From positions 1 to 25,114 of IMG/VR virus record IMGVR_UViG_3300009170_000029: 25,114 bases of DNA; one strand, 5' to 3'. Source of the stretch: a virus. Position numbers and translations under genes: made by a program. The notes below the pieces were generated by a model, which searched no databases, was not told where the DNA came from, and saw nothing but the letters and a program-made list of their open reading frames with translations. How positions within the stretch are numbered: the stretch's first letter is position 1; every line of letters starts with the position of its first letter. Of this stretch, positions 11,984-19,518 are shown one piece after another.

Positions 11984-12015
11984 ACAAAAATTTTGATGTT
12001 AAATTGACAACTGTA
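11984..12015 (+). repeat. 32-bp AT-rich repeat, copy 2
   Basis: Second copy, with perfect -35 TTGACA (12004-12009), 17-bp spacer and -10 TACAAA (12027-12032). A third, shorter copy (ACAAAAATTTTGAT, 12028-12041) follows 44 bp downstream, so A5T4 tracts recur about every 45 bp. Confidence 0.75.
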
Positions 12016-12027
12016 CGGCTATCCTTT

Positions 12028-12041
12028 ACAAAAATTTTGAT
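12028..12041 (+). repeat. AT-rich repeat, short copy 3
   Basis: ACAAAAATTTTGAT, identical to the first 14 bases of copies 1 and 2, then diverging. A -10-like TACAAT follows at 12063-12068, but spacing from TTGATA (12037) is 20 bp, too long for a standard promoter. Confidence 0.65.
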
Positions 12042-12069
12042 AAAAGTTATATGGCAATCCCTTACAATC

Positions 12070-12098
12070 TTCACAAGACCCGCGAAAACTGCTATAGA
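12070..12098 (+). promoter_or_regulatory. Candidate promoter directly before the terminase genes
   Basis: -35 TTCACA (12070-12075), 17-bp spacer, -10 TATAGA (12093-12098). The predicted start falls on ATG 12105, which has no SD, so this transcript would be leaderless. Confidence 0.45.
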
Positions 12099-12104
12099 AA
12101 ACGT

Positions 12105-12500
12105 ATGATGCTATCTATTCCAAATTCGACGCGACAACTGCGCGCAACCGAACAGCGATTGCAGGCGATCTATGACGCTGCCGCACTAGGACTCAAAGGC
12201 GACGCATTGGCCCTGGCTGCTGGCATGCTGCCTACTGAATACCGGCAGTTGTGCCAGATGGATCCGATTGCGGAAACAGCCGCGCTAAAGGGCAAAGCCG
12301 ACGCTGAAGTGCGATTGGCTAAGGTGATGCACAACGCAGCAATGGAGGGCGACACTAAAGCGGCGCTGGCGATCCTTCAGAACCGCCACGATTGGACACC
12401 CAAGCAAGAGATCAACGTGGATGTGCATACGCGCATCTCGATCACGCAAGCGCTTCAAGCCGCGCATGAGCGCGTCATTGAAGGTGAGGTTGTACGGTAA
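12105..12500 (+). CDS. Terminase small subunit, 131 aa
   Basis: Probable DNA-recognition subunit of the packaging motor. The N-terminal region (YDAAALGLKGDALALAAGML, then PTEYRQL) reads as a helix-turn-helix of the kind found in small terminases. The middle contains an AEVRLAKVMHNAAMEGDTKA helix and the end a short beta/helix tail used for oligomer contacts (family knowledge). Its stop overlaps the TerL start as TAATG. The frame opens at 12051, but that region carries promoter-like sequence; ATG 12105 (or 12108) gives a normal length. No SD is seen at either. Confidence 0.85.
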   Translation: MMLSIPNSTRQLRATEQRLQAIYDAAALGLKGDALALAAGMLPTEYRQLCQMDPIAETAALKGKADAEVRLAKVMHNAAMEGDTKAALAILQNRHDWTPKQEINVDVHTRISITQALQAAHERVIEGEVVR

Positions 12501-14023
12501 TGCAAAAGCCCCTGTATTCGTCTGACGAAGAAATGATGCTGATGACGCGGCTCTGGTCGCCGAAGGTCAAAGACGACCCGGAAGCGTTTGTGCTGTTCTG
12601 CTTTCCGTGGGGGCAGCCGAACACGCCTTTGGCTAAGTTCAGCGGCCCGCGCAAGTGGCAACGGGAGGTCTTAAGATCCATCGGCGATCACATCAAGGCG
12701 AACGACGGCAAGTTGCAGATGGACACCCTGCGGCAGGCGGTCTCTTCAGGGCGCGGTATCGGTAAGTCAGCGTTAGTCAGTTGGTTGATCCTGTGGATGA
12801 TGACGACGCGCATCGGCGCGACGGTTATCGTCAGCGCCAACAGTGAGGCGCAGCTCCGCAGCGTCACTTGGGGGGAGCTGTCCAAGTGGGCGGCGATGGC
12901 GATCAACGCGCACTGGTGGGAGATCTCGGCGACCAAGCTGCTGCCCGCGCAATGGATCACCGAACTGGTCGAGCGCGATCTGAAGAAGGGCGCACGCTAC
13001 TGGGCGGCGGAGGGCAAGCTGTGGTCGGAAGAGAACCCGGACAGCTACGCCGGGGTGCATAACCACGACGGCATGATGTTGATCTTCGACGAGGCTTCCG
13101 GCATACCGGACGCAATCTGGTCGGTGGGCGCGGGGTTCTTCACCGAGAACATTCTGGATCGGTACTGGTTCGCGTTTAGTAACCCGCGACGCAACACGGG
13201 GTACTTCTTTGAATGCTTCAACTCGAAACGTAACTTCTGGAAGACGCGCAATATTGATGCACGTACGGTAGAAGGTACGGACATACAAGTGTATGAGCAG
13301 ATCATCGCGGAGTATGGCGAGGATTCCAGCCAAGCGCGGATTGAAGTGTATGGCGAGTTCCCCAGCGCGGGTGAGGATCAGTTTATCTCGCCGGTACTGG
13401 TTGATGAGGCGCAAGCGCGGCCACGGTATCAGGACACCAGCGCGCCGATTATCGTAGGGGTGGACCCGGCGCGCAGCGGCGCGGACTCAACGGTGATACT
13501 GGCGCGGCAGGGACGGGACATTATCTCGATCAAACGCTATCAGGGTGAGGACACCATGACGATTGTGGGTCGGGTAATCGAGGCGATTGAGGAATTCCGA
13601 CCTGCGCTGACGGTGATCGACGAAGGTGGGCTGGGTTACGGCATTCTGGATCGTCTGACTGAGCAACGGTATAAGGTCAGAGGCGTCAATTTCGGCTGGA
13701 AGTCGTCCAAACCTATTATGTGGGGCAATCGGCGGGCGGAAATGTGGGGTGCGATGCGCGAATGGCTGAGAACTGCTAGTATTCCCACGGATCGGCAGTT
13801 AAAATCAGACCTTATTGGCCCCACCAAGAAGCCTGATTCCAAAGGGACTATCTTTTTGGAAGGCAAAAAGGAGATGAAAGCCCGAGGGCTGGCTTCTCCT
13901 GATGCGGCAGATGCGTTGGCGGTGACGTTTGCTTTCCCGGTGGCGCATAAAGAGTATGCGGATAAGAATACACCGCGTACTTATCAAGGTAACAGCGTTA
14001 TCAATTCATGGATGGGCGCTTAA
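12500..14023 (+). CDS. Terminase large subunit, 507 aa
   Basis: ATP-driven packaging motor and headful or site-specific nuclease. ATPase domain: Walker A GRGIGKS (84-90), adenine-contact WQREV upstream, Walker B MMLIFDEAS with D197-E198. RNase-H-like nuclease domain: VGVDPARSGADST (D322), TVIDEGGLGYG (D374), SPDAADALAVTF (D468, D471), the expected set of metal-binding acids. Length is normal. The start overlaps the TerS stop (TAATG), and its own stop overlaps the portal start in the same way, so the three are translationally coupled. Confidence 0.96.
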   Translation: MQKPLYSSDEEMMLMTRLWSPKVKDDPEAFVLFCFPWGQPNTPLAKFSGPRKWQREVLRSIGDHIKANDGKLQMDTLRQAVSSGRGIGKSALVSWLILWMMTTRIGATVIVSANSEAQLRSVTWGELSKWAAMAINAHWWEISATKLLPAQWITELVERDLKKGARYWAAEGKLWSEENPDSYAGVHNHDGMMLIFDEASGIPDAIWSVGAGFFTENILDRYWFAFSNPRRNTGYFFECFNSKRNFWKTRNIDARTVEGTDIQVYEQIIAEYGEDSSQARIEVYGEFPSAGEDQFISPVLVDEAQARPRYQDTSAPIIVGVDPARSGADSTVILARQGRDIISIKRYQGEDTMTIVGRVIEAIEEFRPALTVIDEGGLGYGILDRLTEQRYKVRGVNFGWKSSKPIMWGNRRAEMWGAMREWLRTASIPTDRQLKSDLIGPTKKPDSKGTIFLEGKKEMKARGLASPDAADALAVTFAFPVAHKEYADKNTPRTYQGNSVINSWMGA

Positions 14024-16179
14024 TGGCGAAGCAAGACAAAGAACTGCTCTCAACTGCCCGATCCAGGCTCAATCTGGCGATTTCGGCGTATTCCGAAAGC
14101 CGCGAAGATGAACTGGACGATCTGCGGTTCTTCGCAGGCTCGCCGGATAACCACTGGCAGTGGCCTGCGGACGTTCTAGCGACCCGTGGTGCGGTTCAAG
14201 GGCAGACGATCAACGCACGCCCTTGCCTCACCATCAACAAGCTGCCACAGCACGTTAAACAGGTTACGAATGACCAGCGCCAGAACCGCCCTGCGGGAAA
14301 AGTCATTCCTGCTGACGACAAAGCCGACATTGAAGTCGCTGAAATCTTCGACGGCATCGTCCGGCACATTGAGTACATCTCCGACGCCGATGTTGCTTAT
14401 GACACCGCGTGCGAGAATCAAGTTGCGTATGGCGAAGGCTACATCCGTATCCTGACGGAATACTGCGACGAGAACACGTTTGACCAAGACATTAAGATCG
14501 GGCGCGTGCGAAACAGTTTCTCGGTCTATATGGACCCAATGATTCAAGACCCCTGCGGCGCGGACGCCAAGTGGTGTTTTATCACCGAGGACATTACCAA
14601 AGAAGATTACGAGCGCATGTTCCCGGATGCTTCGCCGGTGACAACGCTGCAACAGATGGGCGTGGGCGATCAGTCGATCAACCAGTGGCTGAACGAGAAC
14701 ACCATTCGGATTGCCGAATACTTCTACATTGATCACGAACCTGCCACGCTGAACATGTACCGCGACGGCATGACCGCCTTTGAAGGTACGCCTGAAGATA
14801 AGCAGATGAAGGCGATGGGCATGAAGCCTATCAAGACTCGCCGTGTGGATCGCCAGAAGGTCAAATGGTGCAAGATCAACGGCTACGAAGTGCTGGAAGA
14901 GCAAGAATGGGCTGGCAAGTACATCCCGGTGGTGAAGGTTGTAGGCAACGAATTTGAAGTAGATGGTCGCATCTATATGTCCGGCCTTGTGCGCAACGCC
15001 AAGGACGCGCAGCGTATGTACAACTATTGGGTGAGCCAAGAAGCCGAAATGCTGGCGCTGGCACCCAAGGCACCGTTCATTGGTTACGGCGGTCAGTTTG
15101 AAGGCTACGAACAGCAATGGAAAACGGCTAACACGCAGAATTGGCCCTATCTGGAAGTCAATCCTGACGTCACCGACGGCCAAGGCCAGACTCTGCCGCT
15201 GCCGCAGCGTGCCATGCCGCCGATGGCCCAAACAGGCTTGATTCAAGCCAAAATGGGCGCGTCTGAGGACATCAAATCGACGACTGGACAGTATGACGCC
15301 AGCCTTGGCATGATGGGCAACGAACGCTCTGGCCGGGCTATTCTGGCGCGTGAGAAGCAAGGCGATACGGGTACTTATCACTACGTCGATAATCTGGCCC
15401 GCGCCGTGCGTCATGTAACCCGTCAGATCGTGGATATGATCCCTAAGATCTACGATACGCAGCGAATTGCACGCATCATCGGCATGGACGGCACAACCGA
15501 TATGGCCTCCATTGACCCGACTCAGCAAGAGCCGGTCAAGAAGATCGTGGATGAGACCGGCGTTGTGCTAAAGAAGATCTACAACCCCGGCATCGGCAAG
15601 TACGACGTGTGCGTGACCACTGGCCCCAGCTACATGACCAAGCGTCAGGAAGCTATGGACGCCATGAGTCAGATTCTGCAAGGTAGCCCGCAACTTTGGG
15701 CTGTGGCTGGCGATCTGTTCGTCAAGAACATGGATTGGCCGGGTGCAGATGAACTTGCAGCACGTCTCAAGAAAACAATTGACCCGAAGTTGCTGGAAGA
15801 TGGCGACAAATCGCCGGAGTTGCAGGCCGCCGAACAGCAAATGCAGGCGATGGGTCAAGAACTTGATCAACTGCACCAGATGCTGCAAAACGTCAGCAAG
15901 TCGATGGAAATGCGCGACATTGAAATCAAAGAGTTTGATTCTCAGGTCAAAGCATACCAAGCCGAAACGCAACGTATCAGCGCGGTTCAAGCCAGCATGT
16001 CACCAGAGCAGATTCAGGATATTGTCATGGGCACCGTACATGGCATGATTACTTCGGGTGATTTGATGGCTGAGATGCCGGGACAAGATCTGCCGGGCGA
16101 AGAGATGCAAGATATGGGGCAACAACCTCAAGAAATGATGCCTGAGCAGGCACCGCAACCAATGGAAGGAATGCAATGA
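14023..16179 (+). CDS. Portal protein, P22 gp1-like, 718 aa
   Basis: Dodecameric ring at one capsid vertex through which DNA enters and leaves. The protein is P22-portal-like in length (P22 gp1 is 725 aa) and in sequence: an early LDDLRFFAGSPDNHWQWP segment, the TINKLPQHVKQVTNDQRQNR stretch, and a late helical region with ERSGRAI. The C-terminal 120 residues are rich in Gln and Met with long helices, which could form the barrel seen in P22 (inference). The frame opens at 14008; ATG 14023 overlaps the TerL stop and is preferred. Confidence 0.94.
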   Translation: MAKQDKELLSTARSRLNLAISAYSESREDELDDLRFFAGSPDNHWQWPADVLATRGAVQGQTINARPCLTINKLPQHVKQVTNDQRQNRPAGKVIPADDKADIEVAEIFDGIVRHIEYISDADVAYDTACENQVAYGEGYIRILTEYCDENTFDQDIKIGRVRNSFSVYMDPMIQDPCGADAKWCFITEDITKEDYERMFPDASPVTTLQQMGVGDQSINQWLNENTIRIAEYFYIDHEPATLNMYRDGMTAFEGTPEDKQMKAMGMKPIKTRRVDRQKVKWCKINGYEVLEEQEWAGKYIPVVKVVGNEFEVDGRIYMSGLVRNAKDAQRMYNYWVSQEAEMLALAPKAPFIGYGGQFEGYEQQWKTANTQNWPYLEVNPDVTDGQGQTLPLPQRAMPPMAQTGLIQAKMGASEDIKSTTGQYDASLGMMGNERSGRAILAREKQGDTGTYHYVDNLARAVRHVTRQIVDMIPKIYDTQRIARIIGMDGTTDMASIDPTQQEPVKKIVDETGVVLKKIYNPGIGKYDVCVTTGPSYMTKRQEAMDAMSQILQGSPQLWAVAGDLFVKNMDWPGADELAARLKKTIDPKLLEDGDKSPELQAAEQQMQAMGQELDQLHQMLQNVSKSMEMRDIEIKEFDSQVKAYQAETQRISAVQASMSPEQIQDIVMGTVHGMITSGDLMAEMPGQDLPGEEMQDMGQQPQEMMPEQAPQPMEGMQ

Positions 16180-16538
16180 AAGCCGCTGATTTTGTCGGTC
16201 TGCTATTCCTCGGACGCGACGTAGCCCATTCGGTGCATCTGAATACCCGCAGCTATGCCAAGCACAAGGCTTTGCAGAAGTTCTATAAAAGTATTGTTGA
16301 TTTGGCGGATAACTTTGCCGAAACGTATCAAGGCAAATACGGTCTGATTGGCGGAATTGCCCTGCAACCCGCCAAAAAGACGACTAATATCGTAGAATTC
16401 TTGCAGAACCAAATGGATGAAATTGAGTCTGTACGTTACAAGGTAGTCGATAAGGACTGCACCGCTATCCATAACATCATTGATGAAATTGTCGGGCTTT
16501 ACCTCTCGACACTATACAAACTTCGCTTCTTGGCTTGA
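16176..16538 (+). CDS. DUF5856-like ferritin-fold protein, 120 aa
   Basis: Resembles the DUF5856 family: GRDVAHSVHLNTRSYAKHKA, then LQKFYKSIVDLADNFAETYQ and a C-terminal IIDEIVGLYLSTLYKLRFL helix. The repeated His/Glu/Asp helices suggest a four-helix, Dps/ferritin-like fold, but no metal site or function is established here. ATG 16176 overlaps the portal stop as ATGA. It sits between portal and virion genes, a place where a head-associated or DNA-protecting protein would be possible (inference). Confidence 0.75.
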   Translation: MKAADFVGLLFLGRDVAHSVHLNTRSYAKHKALQKFYKSIVDLADNFAETYQGKYGLIGGIALQPAKKTTNIVEFLQNQMDEIESVRYKVVDKDCTAIHNIIDEIVGLYLSTLYKLRFLA

Positions 16539-16546
16539 GGTAAAAA

Positions 16547-16813
16547 ATGGCTCTCTATAAGCAACTTGCAACAACCAATCAGGTCAAAGTCGGCGCGGGC
16601 AAACTGTTCGGCATTTTTGTTTCTAGCACTACAAGCGGCACTCTTGCTGTTTATGATTCTGCAACTGCCGACACTAATGATCCTAAGATTGCCAACACCA
16701 TTACGGTTACGGCAGGTGCTCAGTACTTGAGTTTCCCCGCAGGCATGTGGTTCAGCAAAGGGCTGTACGTTGTGGCCGCTAACACCATCGAATTCACCGT
16801 CGTTTACGAGTAA
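16547..16813 (+). CDS. Small beta-rich virion-type protein, 88 aa
   Basis: Starts MALYKQLATTNQVKVGAGKL and shows alternating strands (FGIFVSSTTSGTLAVYDS, NTITVTAGAQYLSFPAGM, ITFTVVYE-like end). This is a single small beta-sandwich pattern common in short phage structural proteins, possibly decoration or fibre-linked. SD GAGG lies 6 nt before the ATG. It directly precedes the tailspike gene. Function not established. Confidence 0.7.
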   Translation: MALYKQLATTNQVKVGAGKLFGIFVSSTTSGTLAVYDSATADTNDPKIANTITVTAGAQYLSFPAGMWFSKGLYVVAANTIEFTVVYE

Positions 16814-16819
16814 GCACAC

Positions 16820-18655
16820 ATGGCCGGCACAAAAATCTCCGAACTCCCAGCAGCCACCCTTCCGCTGACTGGCGCCGAACTTGTGCCGGTTGTGCAGAGC
16901 GGCGCGACTGTCCAAACCACGCTTGCCACCATGCCCTACGTGCCAACAGGCACAGGTGCCGTTACGACTACCGTTCAAGCCAAACTTCGTCAGACGGCGA
17001 GCGTCAAAGACTTCGGCGCTGTCGGTGACGGCGTGGCGGATGACACGGCGGCGATTCAAGCTGCCATTACATATTGTCTTTCTAACGGTCTGACGCTTTG
17101 CGCTGAAGGATCGTATCGCGTTACATCATCGATAAATTTTCGATACATTACAGTTGATTTTTCTAACGCATCTATAAATGTTGCACACGCAGGAATCGGC
17201 ATATTTATTGGTGGTAATGCAACAAACGCAAATAACCCAGAGCAAAAATTCTTTAGTGTAACGCGAAGTGTTGGGACAGATTCTTCAGCAACCCCAACGG
17301 TTCGTTGTATTGGTGCAAAAGGCCAGCATATTTATGTTGATAGAGCGACTTATTTTCAAATCTATGCAGACACTGAGCCAGCGGTAAATGCCACAGATTA
17401 TTCATCTGCATACAGCAGTTTTTGGCTTAAGTATGCTGAAACAATTGAGCTAACTAATAACCCTGCAACGACTGGATCTTCTGTCCAGTGGATTAACGAA
17501 AATCAGTTTTATTTAAACCGCACAAGCAACATTTTGATTAATGGGACTTACGCCCATAACCACAATAATTTCTATAGCGGAGCTCTTGAAAATACGGCTT
17601 CAATTAACATTGACCGTGGTTCTGACAATTATTTTTATGGTATGCGGTTTGAAACAGGGCCGACAACCATTGTTTTCGGCACAAACGCAAGCCGAAACAT
17701 CATTCAAAACACTTGGGACAGCAGCGAGTCTATTGGTTTTTTAAGCCCGATTGTAACCGGTACTATTACAGACAACGGTGTAAGCAACGTTGTTTATGAC
17801 TCAAAATCTGTTATTTACAGATCCAATATCGTTGCCGGTGCATCTATTGCAGATGCTATTGTAAATAATAAATCTGGGCAGGCATCTGCAAGATTGCCGC
17901 AATTACAGAGGATTATTGCTGGTAATAATACTGACGCATGTGTATCGGACTTTGTGCAAGCGGTACAAGACGACGTGTATCAGTTTAACTACCGGAACGA
18001 GAACAGCGGAGACACGGTTCGTTACCGCGCTTACGTGGCGTTCTACGACAAAAATCTTGTTGCCGTTACTGCGGTAACTAATTTCCTGACGACAGGAAAT
18101 CTAACTGCAGCATCGGGAAATATACTAACCAACGGAACCGGCGCTAGTTACGCTTACGGACGACTTACTGCTGCGGCGATAACTGCGGGTGTGGCATATG
18201 TTGTTTTAGGGGTACGTTCCTCTAATGGACAACTTGCCAATGCGTTGTCGCGTGATATTGACGTAGTTAGGTACAGCAAGACCACCATAAATAACCCGCT
18301 TGAGGCTAGGTATCAGTCTCCAATGCAGATGGTCACTGCTATACCGACGCAAGGTTTTGTTCCTTTAGGTTGGACTTGTGTAAATACAAATGGCCTTTCG
18401 TTTTACATTTGCATTTTTTCACTTGAAACAACCTTGAGTGCCGGGGCTTTGAGTGGGGCGACTAGCATCACCGTTGCCAACGGGACGGGCACCGCAAACG
18501 GCGACGTAATAGGCATCAATTTAGATAACCGCGACACGCATTGGACTACGATTGCCAGTGGTGGCGGCACAACGTCTATTACATTGACTGCCGGGCTTGC
18601 TGGCAGTGCGGCGTCTGGATCACGCGTAGTCTTTAATCGTTGGGCTACAAAATAA
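16820..18655 (+). CDS. Tailspike with pectate-lyase-type beta-helix, 611 aa
   Basis: Host-recognition protein, probably an enzyme or binder acting on surface polysaccharide. The N-terminus KISELPAATLPLTGAELVPV is a virion-attachment motif frequent in phage fibres. Residues 62-83 (VKDFGAVGDGVADDTAAIQ) are the start of a pectate-lyase-3 beta-helix. The middle has the Asn-rich, short-turn pattern of helix coils, and the end (ALSGATSITVANGTG, GDVIGINLD) is a beta domain typical of trimer-end folds. Catalytic residues cannot be picked out. The central 800 bp is clearly more AT-rich than the two ends, so the receptor part was probably exchanged. Confidence 0.88.
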   Translation: MAGTKISELPAATLPLTGAELVPVVQSGATVQTTLATMPYVPTGTGAVTTTVQAKLRQTASVKDFGAVGDGVADDTAAIQAAITYCLSNGLTLCAEGSYRVTSSINFRYITVDFSNASINVAHAGIGIFIGGNATNANNPEQKFFSVTRSVGTDSSATPTVRCIGAKGQHIYVDRATYFQIYADTEPAVNATDYSSAYSSFWLKYAETIELTNNPATTGSSVQWINENQFYLNRTSNILINGTYAHNHNNFYSGALENTASINIDRGSDNYFYGMRFETGPTTIVFGTNASRNIIQNTWDSSESIGFLSPIVTGTITDNGVSNVVYDSKSVIYRSNIVAGASIADAIVNNKSGQASARLPQLQRIIAGNNTDACVSDFVQAVQDDVYQFNYRNENSGDTVRYRAYVAFYDKNLVAVTAVTNFLTTGNLTAASGNILTNGTGASYAYGRLTAAAITAGVAYVVLGVRSSNGQLANALSRDIDVVRYSKTTINNPLEARYQSPMQMVTAIPTQGFVPLGWTCVNTNGLSFYICIFSLETTLSAGALSGATSITVANGTGTANGDVIGINLDNRDTHWTTIASGGGTTSITLTAGLAGSAASGSRVVFNRWATK

Positions 18656-18663
18656 ACAAAATA

Positions 18664-18682
18664 GTATTAAACTGTATTAAAC
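18664..18682 (+). repeat. GTATTAAAC direct repeat, 10-bp period
   Basis: Two identical copies of GTATTAAAC (18664-18672 and 18674-18682), one helical turn apart, in the short gap before the scaffold gene. Could be a protein site or part of a promoter; no clear hexamers accompany them. Confidence 0.6.
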
Positions 18683-18703
18683 GTACTGGCCCGTTAGACC
18701 AGG

Positions 18704-18718
18704 GATTCCACAGGAATC
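18704..18718 (+). promoter_or_regulatory. Hairpin that hides the scaffold ribosome-binding site
   Basis: GATTCC (18704-18709), loop ACA, GGAATC (18713-18718). The SD AGGAA (18712-18716) of the scaffold gene is inside the 3' arm, 6 nt before ATG 18723, so folding would limit translation. Confidence 0.5.
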
Positions 18719-18722
18719 AACC

Positions 18723-19499
18723 ATGAATGAAGAAGTTGCAGCATTAGCGGAAGCACCCGCGCCGGAACAGGTTGAGACGGCCTCACCTGAACCCGAAGTT
18801 TCGACGCCGGAAGTTGCCGAAACAGTATCCAAGACTTTCACACAGGAAGAACTGGATGCGGCTATCGGTAAAAGGCTTGCAAGAGAACAGCGCAAGTGGG
18901 AACGGGAACAAGCACAACGGACGCAGCAACAAGCGCCTCGTAGTGCGCCAGTGGATTTGCCGCCCGTGGATCAGTTTGAATCTGTTGAAGCGTATGCCGA
19001 AGCATTGGCAGACCGTAAGGCAGAAGAACGACTCCAGCAGCGGGAAGTTCAACGGCAACAGCAAGAAGTGCTGAGTGCCTATCAAGAGCGTGAAGAGCAG
19101 GCCAGGGACAAGTATGAGGACTTCGAGCAAGTCGCATACAACCCCAATCTGCGAATCACCAACGTGATGGCAGAGGCAATTCGATCTTCCGATGCAGGGC
19201 CAGACCTAGCGTATTACCTTGGCTCTAATCCGAAAGAAGCTGACCGTATTTCTCGTTTGTCGCCCCTCGTACAAGCCAAAGAAATTGGTCGGATCGAAGC
19301 TAAGTTAGCTTCTGAGCCGGTCACAAAGAAAACGACTAGTGCTCCGGCACCGATTGCACCTGTTACTGCCCGCTCTACTGGCGGAACTGCTTACGATACA
19401 ACTGACCCACGCTCAACTAAAACCATGAGCGCGTCGGAGTGGATTGAAGCAGAACGTAACCGGCAAATTCGGAAAGCTGAAGCGCAACGCAACCGCTAA
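18723..19499 (+). CDS. Capsid scaffolding protein, 258 aa
   Basis: Assembly chaperone that guides coat protein into procapsids and then leaves. Acidic, Pro/Glu-rich N-terminus, then FTQEELDAAIGKRLAREQRK, a signature found in many phage scaffolds, and a long charged helical region rich in Gln and Glu (QQREVQRQQQEVL). The C-terminus is basic (RNRQIRKAEAQRNR), like the coat-binding end of P22 scaffold (family knowledge). It is immediately upstream of the coat gene, as expected. Translation may be controlled by the hairpin over its SD. Confidence 0.9.
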   Translation: MNEEVAALAEAPAPEQVETASPEPEVSTPEVAETVSKTFTQEELDAAIGKRLAREQRKWEREQAQRTQQQAPRSAPVDLPPVDQFESVEAYAEALADRKAEERLQQREVQRQQQEVLSAYQEREEQARDKYEDFEQVAYNPNLRITNVMAEAIRSSDAGPDLAYYLGSNPKEADRISRLSPLVQAKEIGRIEAKLASEPVTKKTTSAPAPIAPVTARSTGGTAYDTTDPRSTKTMSASEWIEAERNRQIRKAEAQRNR

Positions 19500-19518
19500 C
19501 TTCTTTTAAGGAATCATC

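Larger units (their letters stand above)
11261..12104. other. Gene-free, repeat-rich control region or candidate origin
   Basis: No convincing gene in either direction over about 840 bp. Frames that stay open here are made of the repeats themselves. The stretch holds the CACAT motif array (11297-11807), the LexA-type palindrome (11475-11494), a G+C-rich part (about 11800-11935) and an AT-rich right end with two long and one short promoter-bearing repeats. Dense short repeats beside AT-rich DNA next to replication genes resembles an iteron origin, but no initiator is identified, so origin is an inference. Confidence 0.55.

Noticed and set aside
11667-11996. Rightward open frames of 78-109 codons in the repeat region
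   Set aside because: The sequence is made from the CACAT motifs (Met-Ala-His repeats) and continues into the AT-rich repeats; no SD and no recognisable domain.
14176-15528. Long leftward frame of 450 codons antisense to portal
   Set aside because: It is a mirror frame of the portal codon pattern, with His/Arg/Leu-rich composition; portal is certain on the other strand.
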